A stretch of 64,000 nt of DNA from Iris pallida (taxonomy: Eukaryota > Streptophyta > Magnoliopsida > Asparagales > Iridaceae): contig JANAVB010003999.1 of the NCBI GenBank assembly GCA_029216955.1, positions 2,594,163-2,658,162 on the forward strand, in the 5' to 3' direction. The notes beneath the pieces were generated by a model, which ran no database searches, was not told where the DNA came from, and saw only the letters and a program-made list of their open reading frames with translations. This document shows, piece by piece, positions 1-10,318 of this stretch; the stretch's first letter is position 1, and each line of letters begins with the position of its first letter. Position numbers and translations under genes: made by a program.

Positions 1-2
1 CA

Positions 3-122
3 AGCAAGAATTTTGCAGATTTATTCACTAAAGCATTACCAACCACAACATTCAGAAAGATGATTCAGAATATTGGGATGCGTCAGCTAAAGGATCTCTT
101 GCCAGCATCAGGGGGAGCGTGA
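3..122 (+). pseudogene. Ty1/copia polyprotein, C-terminal end (RNase H tail)
   Basis: The window opens inside a copia polyprotein. The frame reads SKNFADLFTKALPTTTF and runs to a TGA at 120-122. The 'ADxFTKAL' motif is the conserved tail of copia RNase H, which degrades the RNA strand during reverse transcription. The polypurine tract and 3' LTR of the same element follow. Only the last 39 codons are visible, so integrity of the element cannot be judged. Confidence 0.85.
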
Positions 123-163
123 TCACTAATTCTCAAACTGTACTCTTTTTCCTTCGACCAAGT

Positions 164-305
164 TTTTATCCCATTGGGTTTTTCTTGGGAAGGTTTTAAC
201 GAGGCAGTTTATCACGCTTACACATTTTGTGTAATATGTACTCTTTTTTCCTTCGTAGTTTTTATCCCGTTGGGTTTTTCTTGGCAAGGTTTTAACGAGA
301 CATAT
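164..305 (+). repeat. Two direct repeats upstream of the copia polypurine tract
   Basis: Two near-identical stretches (164-208 and 256-305) share the core GGTTTTTCTTGG, then AAGGTTTTAACGAG. Short repeats of this kind between the polyprotein stop and the polypurine tract are common in plant copia elements. No coding role is inferred. Confidence 0.6.
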
Positions 306-326
306 CCCATATTACATCGGACATCC

Positions 327-335
327 AAGGGGGAG
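327..335 (+). other. Polypurine tract of the copia element
   Basis: AAGGGGGAG lies directly before the TGTTG that opens the 3' LTR. It is the expected primer for plus-strand DNA synthesis. Confidence 0.75.
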
Positions 336-556
336 TGTTGTAAATATGGATGTCTCATGACTCTTAGTCATCCATAACTTATGTAACTCATGCCTTTTGG
401 TTTCATAACGTATGTAACTCGTGCCCTTTGATTTCATAACTCATGACCTTTGGCAATACATTGTAAACCTATATAAAGGCCATATTGGATGAATGAAATG
501 ATACACAACTTTTTTCTCAATTTTCTCTTGTTGCTCTCTCTCTCTAGTTTATAACA
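336..556 (+). mobile_element. 3' LTR of a Ty1/copia element (short LTR, about 221 bp)
   Basis: The LTR begins TGTTGTAAA and ends TTTATAACA, giving imperfect inverted termini. A TATA box (CTATATAAAG) lies at 470-479 and a CT-rich stretch follows near 535-546, matching a U3-R layout. The base after 556 starts TTAAC, the putative right TSD; its left partner lies outside the window. The right boundary is chosen from the inverted termini and could be off by a few bases. Confidence 0.7.
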
Positions 557-749
557 TTAACAACGTTTGGCCACCATATTGAAATCCAATATTCTCCAAC
601 CAAGAGAAAATTTATTTATCTTGGGTTGCAGAACAAGCAACAAGATTAGAATTACAATTTTGGAATTTCATCGAGAAGCATAAAGTTTGTTCTGTAGTTG
701 CAAGCCATTGCAACAAAAACATTTAAAGTAATTAGTTTGGAAATAAAAA

Positions 750-817
<68 letters not shown>

Positions 818-959
818 GTGTTCGCGCATCCCCACCAATCCCGTGGCCACTGTCACCTAGCGTGGTTGGTGGGGAGGGGGGGGGGGGGAGGGGTGCGCTC
901 GATCCCGGATCTCCCCGCCGAAAGTCCCCCCTCCCCTCGTGCCACTTGCGCTGCGAGCG

Positions 960-1058
<99 letters not shown>

Positions 1059-2190
1059 TTTTGAACTTATTTTAATTAGTGTATCATAAGATCAGTTATC
1101 ATCTTTTCGTATTTTTTAGGTAATTTTGTGTGTGTGTGTGTGTGTTTTCTTTTTACAATGTCAAGAAATTTAAAGTACAATTTTTTTTTAAAAATTTCTA
1201 TTGATAATAGTAATCTTTGGAAAATGATAATGATAGAAATTTTTTATGATTGAAACATGAATATTGTATGGAAAAAGAAAACTTGTATGCAAACTTTATT
1301 GTTTGACTCTTAAACATAAATGACATGCAAGTTGACATAGTAACATTTTGTTTATAAAATAATTAAGTATATTTTAGGAATTCAAAATTTTTACCACCTA
1401 TATATATAATAAAAAATGTTGTAAGGATGACAAGGTCACGATGTTTCCGGAACAATATTTGCAGCATCTCCCTCACCACCACTATTTGTCGGAATTGTGG
1501 TGTGGAATATGGCCCATACCAATTAAAACGGTCCCATTAGGTAAGCATCCGGCCCGTGTCGTACTAATGACTACGTGACCAAATTTGACGGAGTAATACC
1601 TACAATTAATGATTCCAATTTTACTGTTTCGGCCCTTTTTTTTTTTGGGAGGGGGGGGGGTGAACTAGGTTCAGTTAGTATTTTCAGATAAAAATTATTA
1701 AAAATGGATATGTGATGTTCACGTACCTTATTTGACAAATACTATTTGTTTACGTATAGTTTCTTATAGTTTCTTCGAACATCAATATTCTTCTGAAAAT
1801 GATAGTCCAGTAACAACTTAACAAAATAACCATGAAAAATAAGTCACGTGACCATCACATGTCTATTTTTAAACGATTTTCGTCCAAAAGTACCATTGGA
1901 ATACAGTTCAGACACTCTTTAAACCAAAATACAAAACTTAAATACGAAATAAACCAAAAAATTTCAATGACCGACATTTCTTGGGTACCATTTTAACATG
2001 TTTCTTAGGTACCATTTTAACATGAACCAAAAAAAGTTGGTCACGGACGAAGTTAGAAAATTTTAAAATTCGATTATATTGATTATGTATGTCGATAGAA
2101 TGGGAGGACGTCATCTCCTTCAGCATACCAAGTGTGAATGCGAAGGCCCACATACTCGGACATTGATATTCCCACTAGATACTTGAAAAC
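557..2190. other. AT-rich intergenic DNA with microsatellites
   Basis: No gene is seen. The stretch holds (TA)n at about 752-815, a GC-rich block at 816-960, (TA)n at 961-1011, (CA)n at 1012-1055, a (TG)n run near 1126-1144 and a poly-T/poly-G junction near 1637-1660. Confidence 0.7.
752..1055. repeat. Compound microsatellite with an embedded GC-rich block
   Basis: Two (TA)n tracts flank a 145-bp GC-rich block (816-960); the right one passes directly into (CA)n. The block carries an inverted pair CCCACCAA / TTGGTGGG around 831-880 and a G-run near 876-890. ORFs read across it give only YI, TH or CV dipeptide repeats and are not genes. Confidence 0.8.
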
Positions 2191-4587
2191 TAAGGCTGTG
2201 TTTGGTAGGAATGATGAAAAAGTGAAAGAAAGGAAAAAGATAAGGATATATTTTTCTTCCATATGGAAAGAAAAGATCATTTTCTTCCTTTGGGGTAAAG
2301 TGCATTTAAACCCTCCTTAGAGTTGCCTCGTTCGCAAAATAAGACCTTTTAGAAAACTTAAGCAGTTTGCACCTCCCGCAAAACCGTTTTTGCTCAGAAA
2401 GTCCCTTTCCGTCAAAATGACGTTAGAAGTTGTCGTTAGAGCCCATATTTTGGAGAAAAAAATGTACACTACCCAAAATACCCATAATGCTTACATTGTG
2501 GCTGCTGCTGGCTCTCTTTCATTCTCAATATATAAGAATGTTTGTTCGAAACATAAAACCTAAGCTTTATATTTTCTATTTTTTGACCGGTTGGTTGTAA
2601 GGAAAAATAATATTTAATTTTTTTATATTCTTTTTTTTTACTTATTTACTCTCATTTAATGTATTGAAGCTTTTTTTACCTACAGATCTCAAATCCAACT
2701 ACAATTTTTTTTTATATTCTATTTTTTTTACTTATTTGCTCTCATGTAATGTTTGAAGCTTTTTTTACTTATTCCTTTTTTTTTCTCAAGACGTCCAAAT
2801 AGAAATTATGGAAGAACAATTTATTGCTATTGTGGATTAATTAGCCCATTGAAAACTTTATTGACACCAACAAATCCTGGAAGTTGATTCTTCGGGAGTG
2901 CAAATTTTTCAACAAATTCTTGTAATTTTTTACTATGGGAAGATGAGAAACCGGACCATGCTTCGACATACATGTTTTACAATTTATTTTTAGATTTTTG
3001 ACACGTTTAGTAATATTTAAGTTATTTGTTTAATTAATACATGTGATGAAAATAAATTTGTACCAATATTTACAATTTTAGTTAGAATTAATAAAAAAAT
3101 AATTACGATAATAGTCATGACTAATAAATTATTAAGTAAGACTATAATGATGATTACTAAATTATTAATTAAAATTATTATAATACATAAAATATTAACT
3201 ATAATTATAATTATGATTAAATTATTATTAATTAATATTATAATAAAATTGTAATTAATAAATTATTAACTAAGATTATAATTATTAATTAAGATTATAA
3301 TTATTATAAAATATTAAATAATATAATATTAGTTACAGTTATCTAGCTCTCCAAATACGGTTTACCAAACATGCCCTAAGTTAAATGGTTGGATAGTTCA
3401 GGATTAACCGGACATTTGTTAAAAGATTTTTTTTTCCAGAAAAAATTTAAGATGAAAACCTACTATTTAGATTATGAACATTTATTTTCGGAAATGACGT
3501 CAAGCATGAGAATTCTATCTTTTAAGAACGGGAGGTTATTTTTAATAATCTTTTTAATATTTTGTTTTTTGTTTCCATTTTTTTAGTTATTATTTCATAT
3601 TTTTTTTTCATCTTTTAATAATCTTTTCTAGTTTTAAGAGTAACTTTTATTTTCAAATTTGTATAGTTTTTGTTTTTGTCTTTTTTCATTGTTTAAGATT
3701 TATCCTCATTTTTGGTTTTTTGGAATATTTTGTCTATTTTTTATTTTTTCCATATTTTAATAGTATTTTTTGCTTTTTATTTGGTATTTTTTTTTCCAGT
3801 TTTTCATCATTTCTATTTTTTAAGAATTGATTTTTTTTGTATTTATCAGTTTTGTTTTTCCCAAAAATATTTATATATTTGTTAAATAAAAAATAATTTT
3901 AAATAATATTTATCCACTTTTTTGACGGAACTAACCGTTTTTAACAAGTTAATATTAATTAAAATAATTTTAATAAATAATTTTACTAGCAAAGACCATT
4001 TTTTCTTTGTTAATATTTATCCACTTTTTAACAAGTATTTTTGCGTAACCGTTTTTAACAAAATAATTTTAGAACTAATCGTTTTTAACAAGTGTCATAT
4101 CCCTATTTTAGAAATAGGTATATGACTGTATTTCGACTGTATTTCGTATTTTGGAGGATTTTAATTTTTGGGGTGTATTTGAAATTTTTATTATTTTATT
4201 GGAGGTGATTTTGCCCTCATTAATTATTTGTTATTAATTAATTTCATGATCCTAGTCTACCCTCCAAAATATCTACTCCCCCTCTCTCTTGTCATTTCAC
4301 TCCCTCACATCATCTCTCTCTCCTCCCCCTACCTAACCCCCTCACCTCTCTCTTTACTCTTCATCTCTCTCCCCTCTCACTTGCTGGATCAGCCGACCCC
4401 CACCCCCAATTCCTTCCTCTCTCTCTCATCTCTCTCCCGACCACACTCACCCCCCCGGCCCTCTCTCTCCTCCCTCAACTCTCCTCTCTCCCGCTCACTC
4501 GGCCTCTCGTCCCTCTCTCTCGCTCGCTGTCTCCCTCTCTTCTCCCGGCCTCCGCCGACCTCCGGCCGTCCTGAGCTCCCACCGCCA

Positions 4588-4797
4588 TCAGCCACCCGCG
4601 CCACCACCATCATCGTCGCCCCCTCCGGTCGCCCTGAGCAGCGCCGCCATCAGCCACCCGCGCCACTGCCATCAGCCACCCGCGCCACCACCATCATCGT
4701 CGCCCCCTCCGGCCGCCCTGAGCATCGCCGCCATCAGCCACCCGCGCCACTGCCATCAGCCACCCGCGCCACCACCATCATCGTCGCCCCCTCCGGC
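4588..4797 (+). repeat. GC-rich tandem repeat in the LTR leader
   Basis: A unit containing GCCATCAGCCACCCGCGCCA and CATCATCGTCGCCCCCTCC occurs about two and a half times. It gives the repeated peptide SATRATTIIVAPSG in one frame. It sits after the CT-rich leader of the solo LTR. The long Pro/Ser/Arg-rich ORF over it is not taken as a gene. Confidence 0.75.
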
Positions 4798-5089
4798 CTC
4801 CGCTGCGGCCGCCACCGCCAGCGCCGCCATCTCCTCCGTGGCCGCTGTCTCCTCCGCCGGAGAGCCGACCTACCCCGGTAAGCTCCTCCGGCCTCCCCTC
4901 TCTGTCTCCTCCCCTCCGCCGGAGCCTGGCCGACCCCGGCGGCACTTCCCCTCCATGGATCTGCTCCTCCTTTCCCTCTTCCCTTCTGTCCGGCGAGCCG
5001 CCGTGCCCCGCCGCGAGCGCCGCGCCAGCCTCGAGTGGCGGGTCGCCCTTGGGCCCCCGCGCTGCTCGAGCAGTGTGCAGCCTTGGGAG

Positions 5090-5715
5090 TCGCGCTCTTC
5101 TCGGGCCGCGCGCGCGCTTGACTTGCGTGTTCCCTCGTTTCCCATACGTCTCGGGAAGCGAGCCCTCGAGCTCCGTGCACGCCTCGAGCAGCGGGACGCT
5201 TTGGGCCCCGCGCTGCTCGGGTTATGTGCCGTCTCGATACGCGTACACCTTGGTCTACGTGCTATCTCGGTTCTCGTGTCACCTCGATTCGCGTGTTGCC
5301 TTGGGCAGCGGGACGCCTCGAGCCCCGCGCTGTCTCGGGCACCGCGCCACCTCGATTTGTGTGTTGCCTCGATCCTCGTGTCTCGGCCTTTGTGCCTAAC
5401 TTGTGACCCGTGCCGCCTCGATTTACGTGCATGTACCGATTTGCGTGCCGTATCGATTTGCGCGTAATATTGTATCTTGTGTTGCCTCGGTTTGCGTGCT
5501 CGCTCCGATTGGCGTGCTGTATTGGTCTCTGTGTCGTCTCGATCTACGTGCACGTCTTAATTTACGTGCACATTTCTGTTTCTTGTTCGTCTCAATATTC
5601 GAGTCATCTCGATTCTCGTGCGCGTCTCGATATACGTGCACGTCTCGGGTTGCATGCCCGTATCGGTCTGCGTGCCTCAGTTTCCGTGCCAGATCCCTGT
5701 GCTGCTTGCGGGACC
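5090..5715 (+). repeat. Degenerate CTCGATTTRCGTGC minisatellite
   Basis: A loose unit of about 20 bp, CCTCGATTT[A/G]CGTGC and variants, recurs dozens of times. It opens ORFs on both strands with Arg/Ser/Cys-rich translations that are artefacts of the repeat. It is part of the solo LTR. Confidence 0.7.
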
Positions 5716-6245
5716 CGCACGGTATAGCCTTCTGCCATCTCTTGTGATTATTCTATTATTTTATTATTTATTTCTAATGATTGTTTATTATGTGTTCTGA
5801 GGACCTCGATGGACGTGCTAGCTTGGATCCAGATCGCCGAAGACTTGCTTACCTAGCCGAGCCCTCTAGGCAAGTATCCCTTGCTCATCGACGGCTCTTG
5901 CCCTCTCTCCTGGATTTTATTGCATTTAATTAATTTGTACTTGTAAATTGTATAATCATGATTAGTGTAGCCTAGTAGTAGAACTGCCATGATGATAACT
6001 TAGGATAGCTTGGTTCGATACCGGTTTACGACCGTATCGGACAACTCGGACGGGTCATCCACACCTCCGAGGACACGAGCACGACTCACACGTATGGATT
6101 GTCCCCATATGCCCCGTGTCCGACTCACGGTCGGGTACGGCTTGGCGAACTACTCTTGTGGCGGTGTTTGTGCTTGGGTTAGGAATTTATGGACATGTGT
6201 TGTGGTGCGCCCTGCGAGGCGGTTATCTTATTAGTATGCATGTTG

Positions 6246-6420
6246 GCTTGGCGCACAGTACGCATTGTAGCGCTGCTGGAGACCGGGACTTAGTGGTCTC
6301 GGGTTCGAGAGGTTTCCAGTACGCATCGTAGTGCTACTGGAGGCCGAGACTTAGTGTTCTTGGCTATCGACTTGTTTCCAGTACGCATCGTAGTGCTGCT
6401 GGTAGCTGAGACTTAGTGTT
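6246..6420 (+). repeat. Three tandem copies of a 61-62 bp unit
   Basis: CAGTACGCATYGTAG recurs at 6256, 6317 and 6379, each followed by GACTTAGTG about 30 bp later. It lies inside the solo LTR. Confidence 0.8.
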
Positions 6421-6680
6421 CTCCGTCTGCGATTCCGCGGCGGGTTGCGCCGAGTGGACTTTAGCCCCAATTCGTAGGGTGCTCCTATCCAGAATACAAA
6501 GGAGACTCTGCCGGATTTTTCCAGAATTCTCGGTTGGGAATTTGGTTCGAAGGATAGGGCAGTGCCATTCCTTTGGTTTGCGGGACTGAACTCATGCATG
6601 TTCTTCTTGGTATAGTATCCCTGATCTCATTGCCTGCTAGGTAGACTCCCGACTAGATTAGTCGCCTAGCGTCTTGATCT

Positions 6681-7208
6681 GTCCCGTCCGCCGGATTGTG
6701 TAAGGAGAGCGGTTCTACTCGGGTGAGGGTCTGCAACCCTGGTCCTTGTTTGGTTTAAGGGTTGTGGATCTGATCCAGAGTGGTTCACGCAATCCTTGCC
6801 TCTTCGACGGTATCACCCATTGGACTCTTGACTCGTGATTCTTCCTTTAGATGGTGTTCTAGTTTAGTTTGTTATCTCATTGTCTGTCCTGTCCGCCGGA
6901 TTGTGTAAGGAGAGTGGTTCTACTCGGATGAGGGTCTGCAACCCTGGTCCTTGTTTGGTTTAAGAGTTGTGGATCTGATCCAGAGTGGTTCACGCAATCC
7001 TTGCCTCTTCGACGGTATCACCCATTGGACTCTTGACTCGTGATTCTTCCTTTAGATGGTGTTCTAGTTTAGTTTGTTATCTCATTGTCTGTCCTATCCG
7101 CCGGATTGTGTAAGGAGAGTGGTTCTACTCGGGTGAGGGTCTGCAACCCTGGTCCTTGTTTGGTTTAAGGGTTGTGGATCTGATCCAGAGTGGTTCACAT
7201 AATCCTTG
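6681..7208 (+). repeat. 205-bp tandem repeat, about 2.6 copies
   Basis: GTCC[C/T][G/A]TCCGCCGGATTGTG begins copies at 6681, 6886 and 7091, exactly 205 bp apart. The copies differ by only a few bases, so this duplication is young compared with other repeats in the LTR. Confidence 0.9.
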
Positions 7209-9869
7209 CCATCATCCGACGGCGTTGATTAAGTGCTGGACCCGTGTGTTGGGATTATGATCTGATTCGAGGATTGACTATGAGGAGATATGATATTGAG
7301 ATAATGATTATGGTAGACTAAGTGGATTCTTAGATAGTGTTGCTAGTTCTTTGGTGATGTTCTAATTTGATCAGATATGTCTTTGAGGACTTTTGGATTT
7401 TGGATACTGGTGCGAGTGTCTCGCGGAACGAGGAGGATATCGAGGGTATTATTATATAATTTTTGCTCGACTTTCCAAATGCCCAATCCGGTACCTTTGT
7501 GTATTCCGGTAGTTAGAGAACCTGGTTGATTGCTGTGTCTTGGTAGTTGAGGGGCTTGTTTTCTAGTGGCTTGTGATCATTGTCTTGGAGGATTTTTGTG
7601 AGTCTGAGGGCCTAGCATTGTTAGGGGGATGAGCTTGGTATTTGGTGGTTGTCTTTATTGACGTGATATTCACCCCATCATGGATGGAAGACTCTTGCTA
7701 GATTGATCAGGTGGATAGACCGACGGGATGATTGGAGCTCTAGGCTCCCATATATACTTGAGATGTTATTATAGTAGAGGTTCTGATCTTGTACTTGACC
7801 CGATATCCATGCCACGATGTGGGCAGATGACTTCTTGTGACTGACAGAGTTGTCCTTGTCCCAGACCTGACTACCTGTATCCGTGCTATAAGTCCAGCTT
7901 ACCCTGTGAGGTACTGGCCCTGACCTTGCACTGCGGTGCCCTTTGTCTATTGGCGCTTGAGGTGCTACTTCCATGATTATATGGCATTGCGATGCCATCT
8001 TGATATTCTGGCTATATTATATGATTACCTGCACGGGTATCTGGTAGTTAGCCTATAGTCTTAGCGTGGTTAGGATTGCTTGCTTGCTTGTTGCATAACA
8101 CTAAGGATGGATCACAACTGGGACTATAGGTGCCGAGGTTGATTCTTACTTAGCGTTCTCGTACTGAGGTACGACATCTAGGAGGATGAGCATGTGACCA
8201 CGGCATGTGATTCCGGATAAATGTAGGGTTAATCTAGGCAACTAAAAATGGTAGAAGTATTGGGAGGGAACGGAATCCCGAGATCGTGCATTACCGGCCG
8301 CCACAGGCTCGTCCTGGCGCGTCGGGGTTGGCCGCCACGGATATGGCAGTATCCGACTACTATATGTACTCCTGCTTAGCACGGTGACCTTCCGAGGGAC
8401 CGGTGCATACCTATCTACTATGCGTTATTTGGCCTCGCTAGCCCTTGGGGGATATGGCATGATCTGAGGATTTCTATATTGCATTGTTGGGGTAACCCAA
8501 CCTCCACATAGACAGCCGTAGGCATTTGAGTGGCCGCTTATTTATATAATTGTTTGGCTTGTTGCTTGCTAAGCTGGCTGGCACGTAACACTGTCCCGGT
8601 GCAGTAATTCATTCCCTTGTTCTTGTTTGATGTAGGGATGGGTTACTGTTCCGATGACAGACTACGAGTTCCAGTTGGCAATACAAGCATTAGTGGATGT
8701 TAGGATGACTGTGATGATTGTTGGTTACTTACGTATTAGTTGGATTGCTGTCTTATATTCTGTAATCGTGCGTTGGTACCGCACGATCCTTTACCCCTCA
8801 TTACCGCTGTTTATACATACTATTTCTGTTATATTATATCCTGCTAGTTTTCTTCGCCCGTCCTTGAGCCTTCCTTTCTGGTACTTGCTACGGTTGGCCT
8901 GACCAACCCTGGATTGTTCCCAGATTGCCTGTGACCGACCCTGTGGAACTTCCAGACTTGACTTGGAGGACGTGCTTCAGTTCCTAACCATGAGGGAACT
9001 GAGTGGGAAGGTATTCTTATCTACATTATTTCTTATTGTAGACTCTCTGATTATCATATGAGTATTTCCTGCTTTCCATATGATTATCTCTCTTGTAGTT
9101 ATTTCATTGATTATTGCCTGTGGATATGAGATCAGATTTAGGCCATAGACTGCTTGCATGCTAGGATACCCAGCAAGATTGACAGCCACGATCGCCGTAT
9201 GACGTTTTATACCTCATACGGAGTAGCTGGTCTAGTCCGTCCCAGTATTTCGGTACTGGGGCGTGACAACAAGTTAATATTAGATAGCCCAGGGGTAAAA
9301 TGGTCAAAATAACCCCATTTTAACACCCGTTAACAGAAAAGTTAGCTGAGGGGGTGATTTGAGCATTTTCGTAACCTTTTGGGTTTTTCGGATCAGCGAG
9401 TCTTTATTTGCATTTTCATGACATCTAAGGAGGGTTTAAATGCACTTTACCCCCTTCCTTTGTGTTTGGTAGCAAGGATGGAAAAGATAAGAGATGTATT
9501 TTTCTTTATTTGGTATGAAAGAAAAAGTGGAAGGAAAGAAAGTAAAAAATATAGGGTTTACCAATTCTATCCTCAACTAAAAACACTTATTTATTATTTG
9601 ACTTCATAAATAATTTTTAAATAATACATTCATATGGGGGTATAATTGTTAATTAATACAAGCCTCCACCTTTCCTTCCACTTTTCCTTTCACTTTTTGG
9701 GGATTGGATTTCTTAGGTTATGAGGGAAAAGTAATCCCTCCACTTTTCCTTCCTTCATATTTTTCTTCCATACCAAACAAGAAAAAATGAATCTTTCCCT
9801 TCACTTTTCTCTCCTCTATTTTCATTCCTCCCACTTTTCCCTCATACCAAACACACCCTAAATAATTAA

Positions 9870-10296
9870 GGGTCTACTTGGCAATGATAGGGGTAGTGAT
9901 TATGAGGTATTTTTAGAATACCTGTTATGAGCGGTCATGAGGGGTTCATTTTTTGATGCTTTTTAAGTAGATATTTTTATACCAGTCCAATACAAGCTTG
10001 ATAATTCACTAATGAGCGGTTCTGAACATTTTTTACACGAACAAAATTAAATAGGAAAATGTATCAGTAATTATAATTATATATTAATATAAACCAAATA
10101 AAATCATAAAGCCGCTCACAATCCATCGATTTGGGGGTGTTTATAAAGCCATCCAAAATTATATTACACCAATTTGGGAAAAAATTTGAGCCGATCAAAA
10201 CCAGTATCTCAAATAAATTAACAAACATGAGTTTTTATAAACGATCGGTTCAAAAATACTCCAGAATCGATAAAAATACTATTAGCAAACAGACCC
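9870..10296. mobile_element. MITE with GGGTCT...AGACCC ends
   Basis: The left end GGGTCTACTTGGCAAT pairs with the right end ATTAGCAAACAGACCC as an imperfect inverted repeat. The 427-bp interior is AT-rich without coding sequence. No convincing target duplication was found, so the superfamily (hAT-like termini) is tentative. Confidence 0.55.
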
Positions 10297-10318
10297 GAGC
10301 AGTCCGAAATAGTTTATT

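Larger units (their letters stand above)
4093..9268 (+). mobile_element. Very long solo LTR (5.18 kb), Ty3/gypsy type
   Basis: It starts TGTCATATCCC and ends GGGGCGTGACA. ACAAG is duplicated on both sides (4088-4092 and 9269-9273). There is no gag, reverse transcriptase or second LTR inside, so it is a solo LTR left by LTR-LTR recombination. The TGTCA...TGACA ends and the length fit gypsy elements of the Tekay/Del or similar type. It holds a CT-rich leader (4270-4560) and four sets of tandem repeats listed separately. Family assignment is inferred from ends only. Confidence 0.8.
2292..9453. mobile_element. TIR DNA transposon (non-autonomous), split by a solo LTR
   Basis: Both ends carry the same 30-bp terminal inverted repeat, beginning GGGGTAAAGTGCATTTAAAC. 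An 8-bp duplication CTTCCTTT flanks it (2284-2291 and 9454-9461). Eight bases favour hAT, although a Mutator-like element with a degenerate TSD remains possible. Without the inserted LTR the element is about 2 kb and AT-rich (2322-4087), and it carries no transposase. It is inserted in a Tourist-like MITE. Confidence 0.8.
2194..9858. mobile_element. Tourist-like (PIF/Harbinger) MITE, split by a large insertion
   Basis: The left end is GGCTGTGTTTGGTA after TAA (2191-2193). The right end is TACCAAACACACCC before TAA (9859-9861). A 3-bp TAA duplication and a GTTTGGT-type terminus fit Tourist/PIF-Harbinger MITEs. Only 2194-2291 and 9454-9858 belong to this MITE; the rest is a nested element. The right part is rich in GGAAGGAAAG-type purine runs, and near the end the complement. 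Confidence 0.7.

Noticed and set aside
853..1089. ORFs with YIYI, THTH or CVCV repeats
   Set aside because: They are translations of TA and CA microsatellites.
4228..5553. Pro/Ser/Arg-rich ORFs on both strands as host genes
   Set aside because: They lie within a solo LTR and their length follows from GC-rich tandem repeats without stops.
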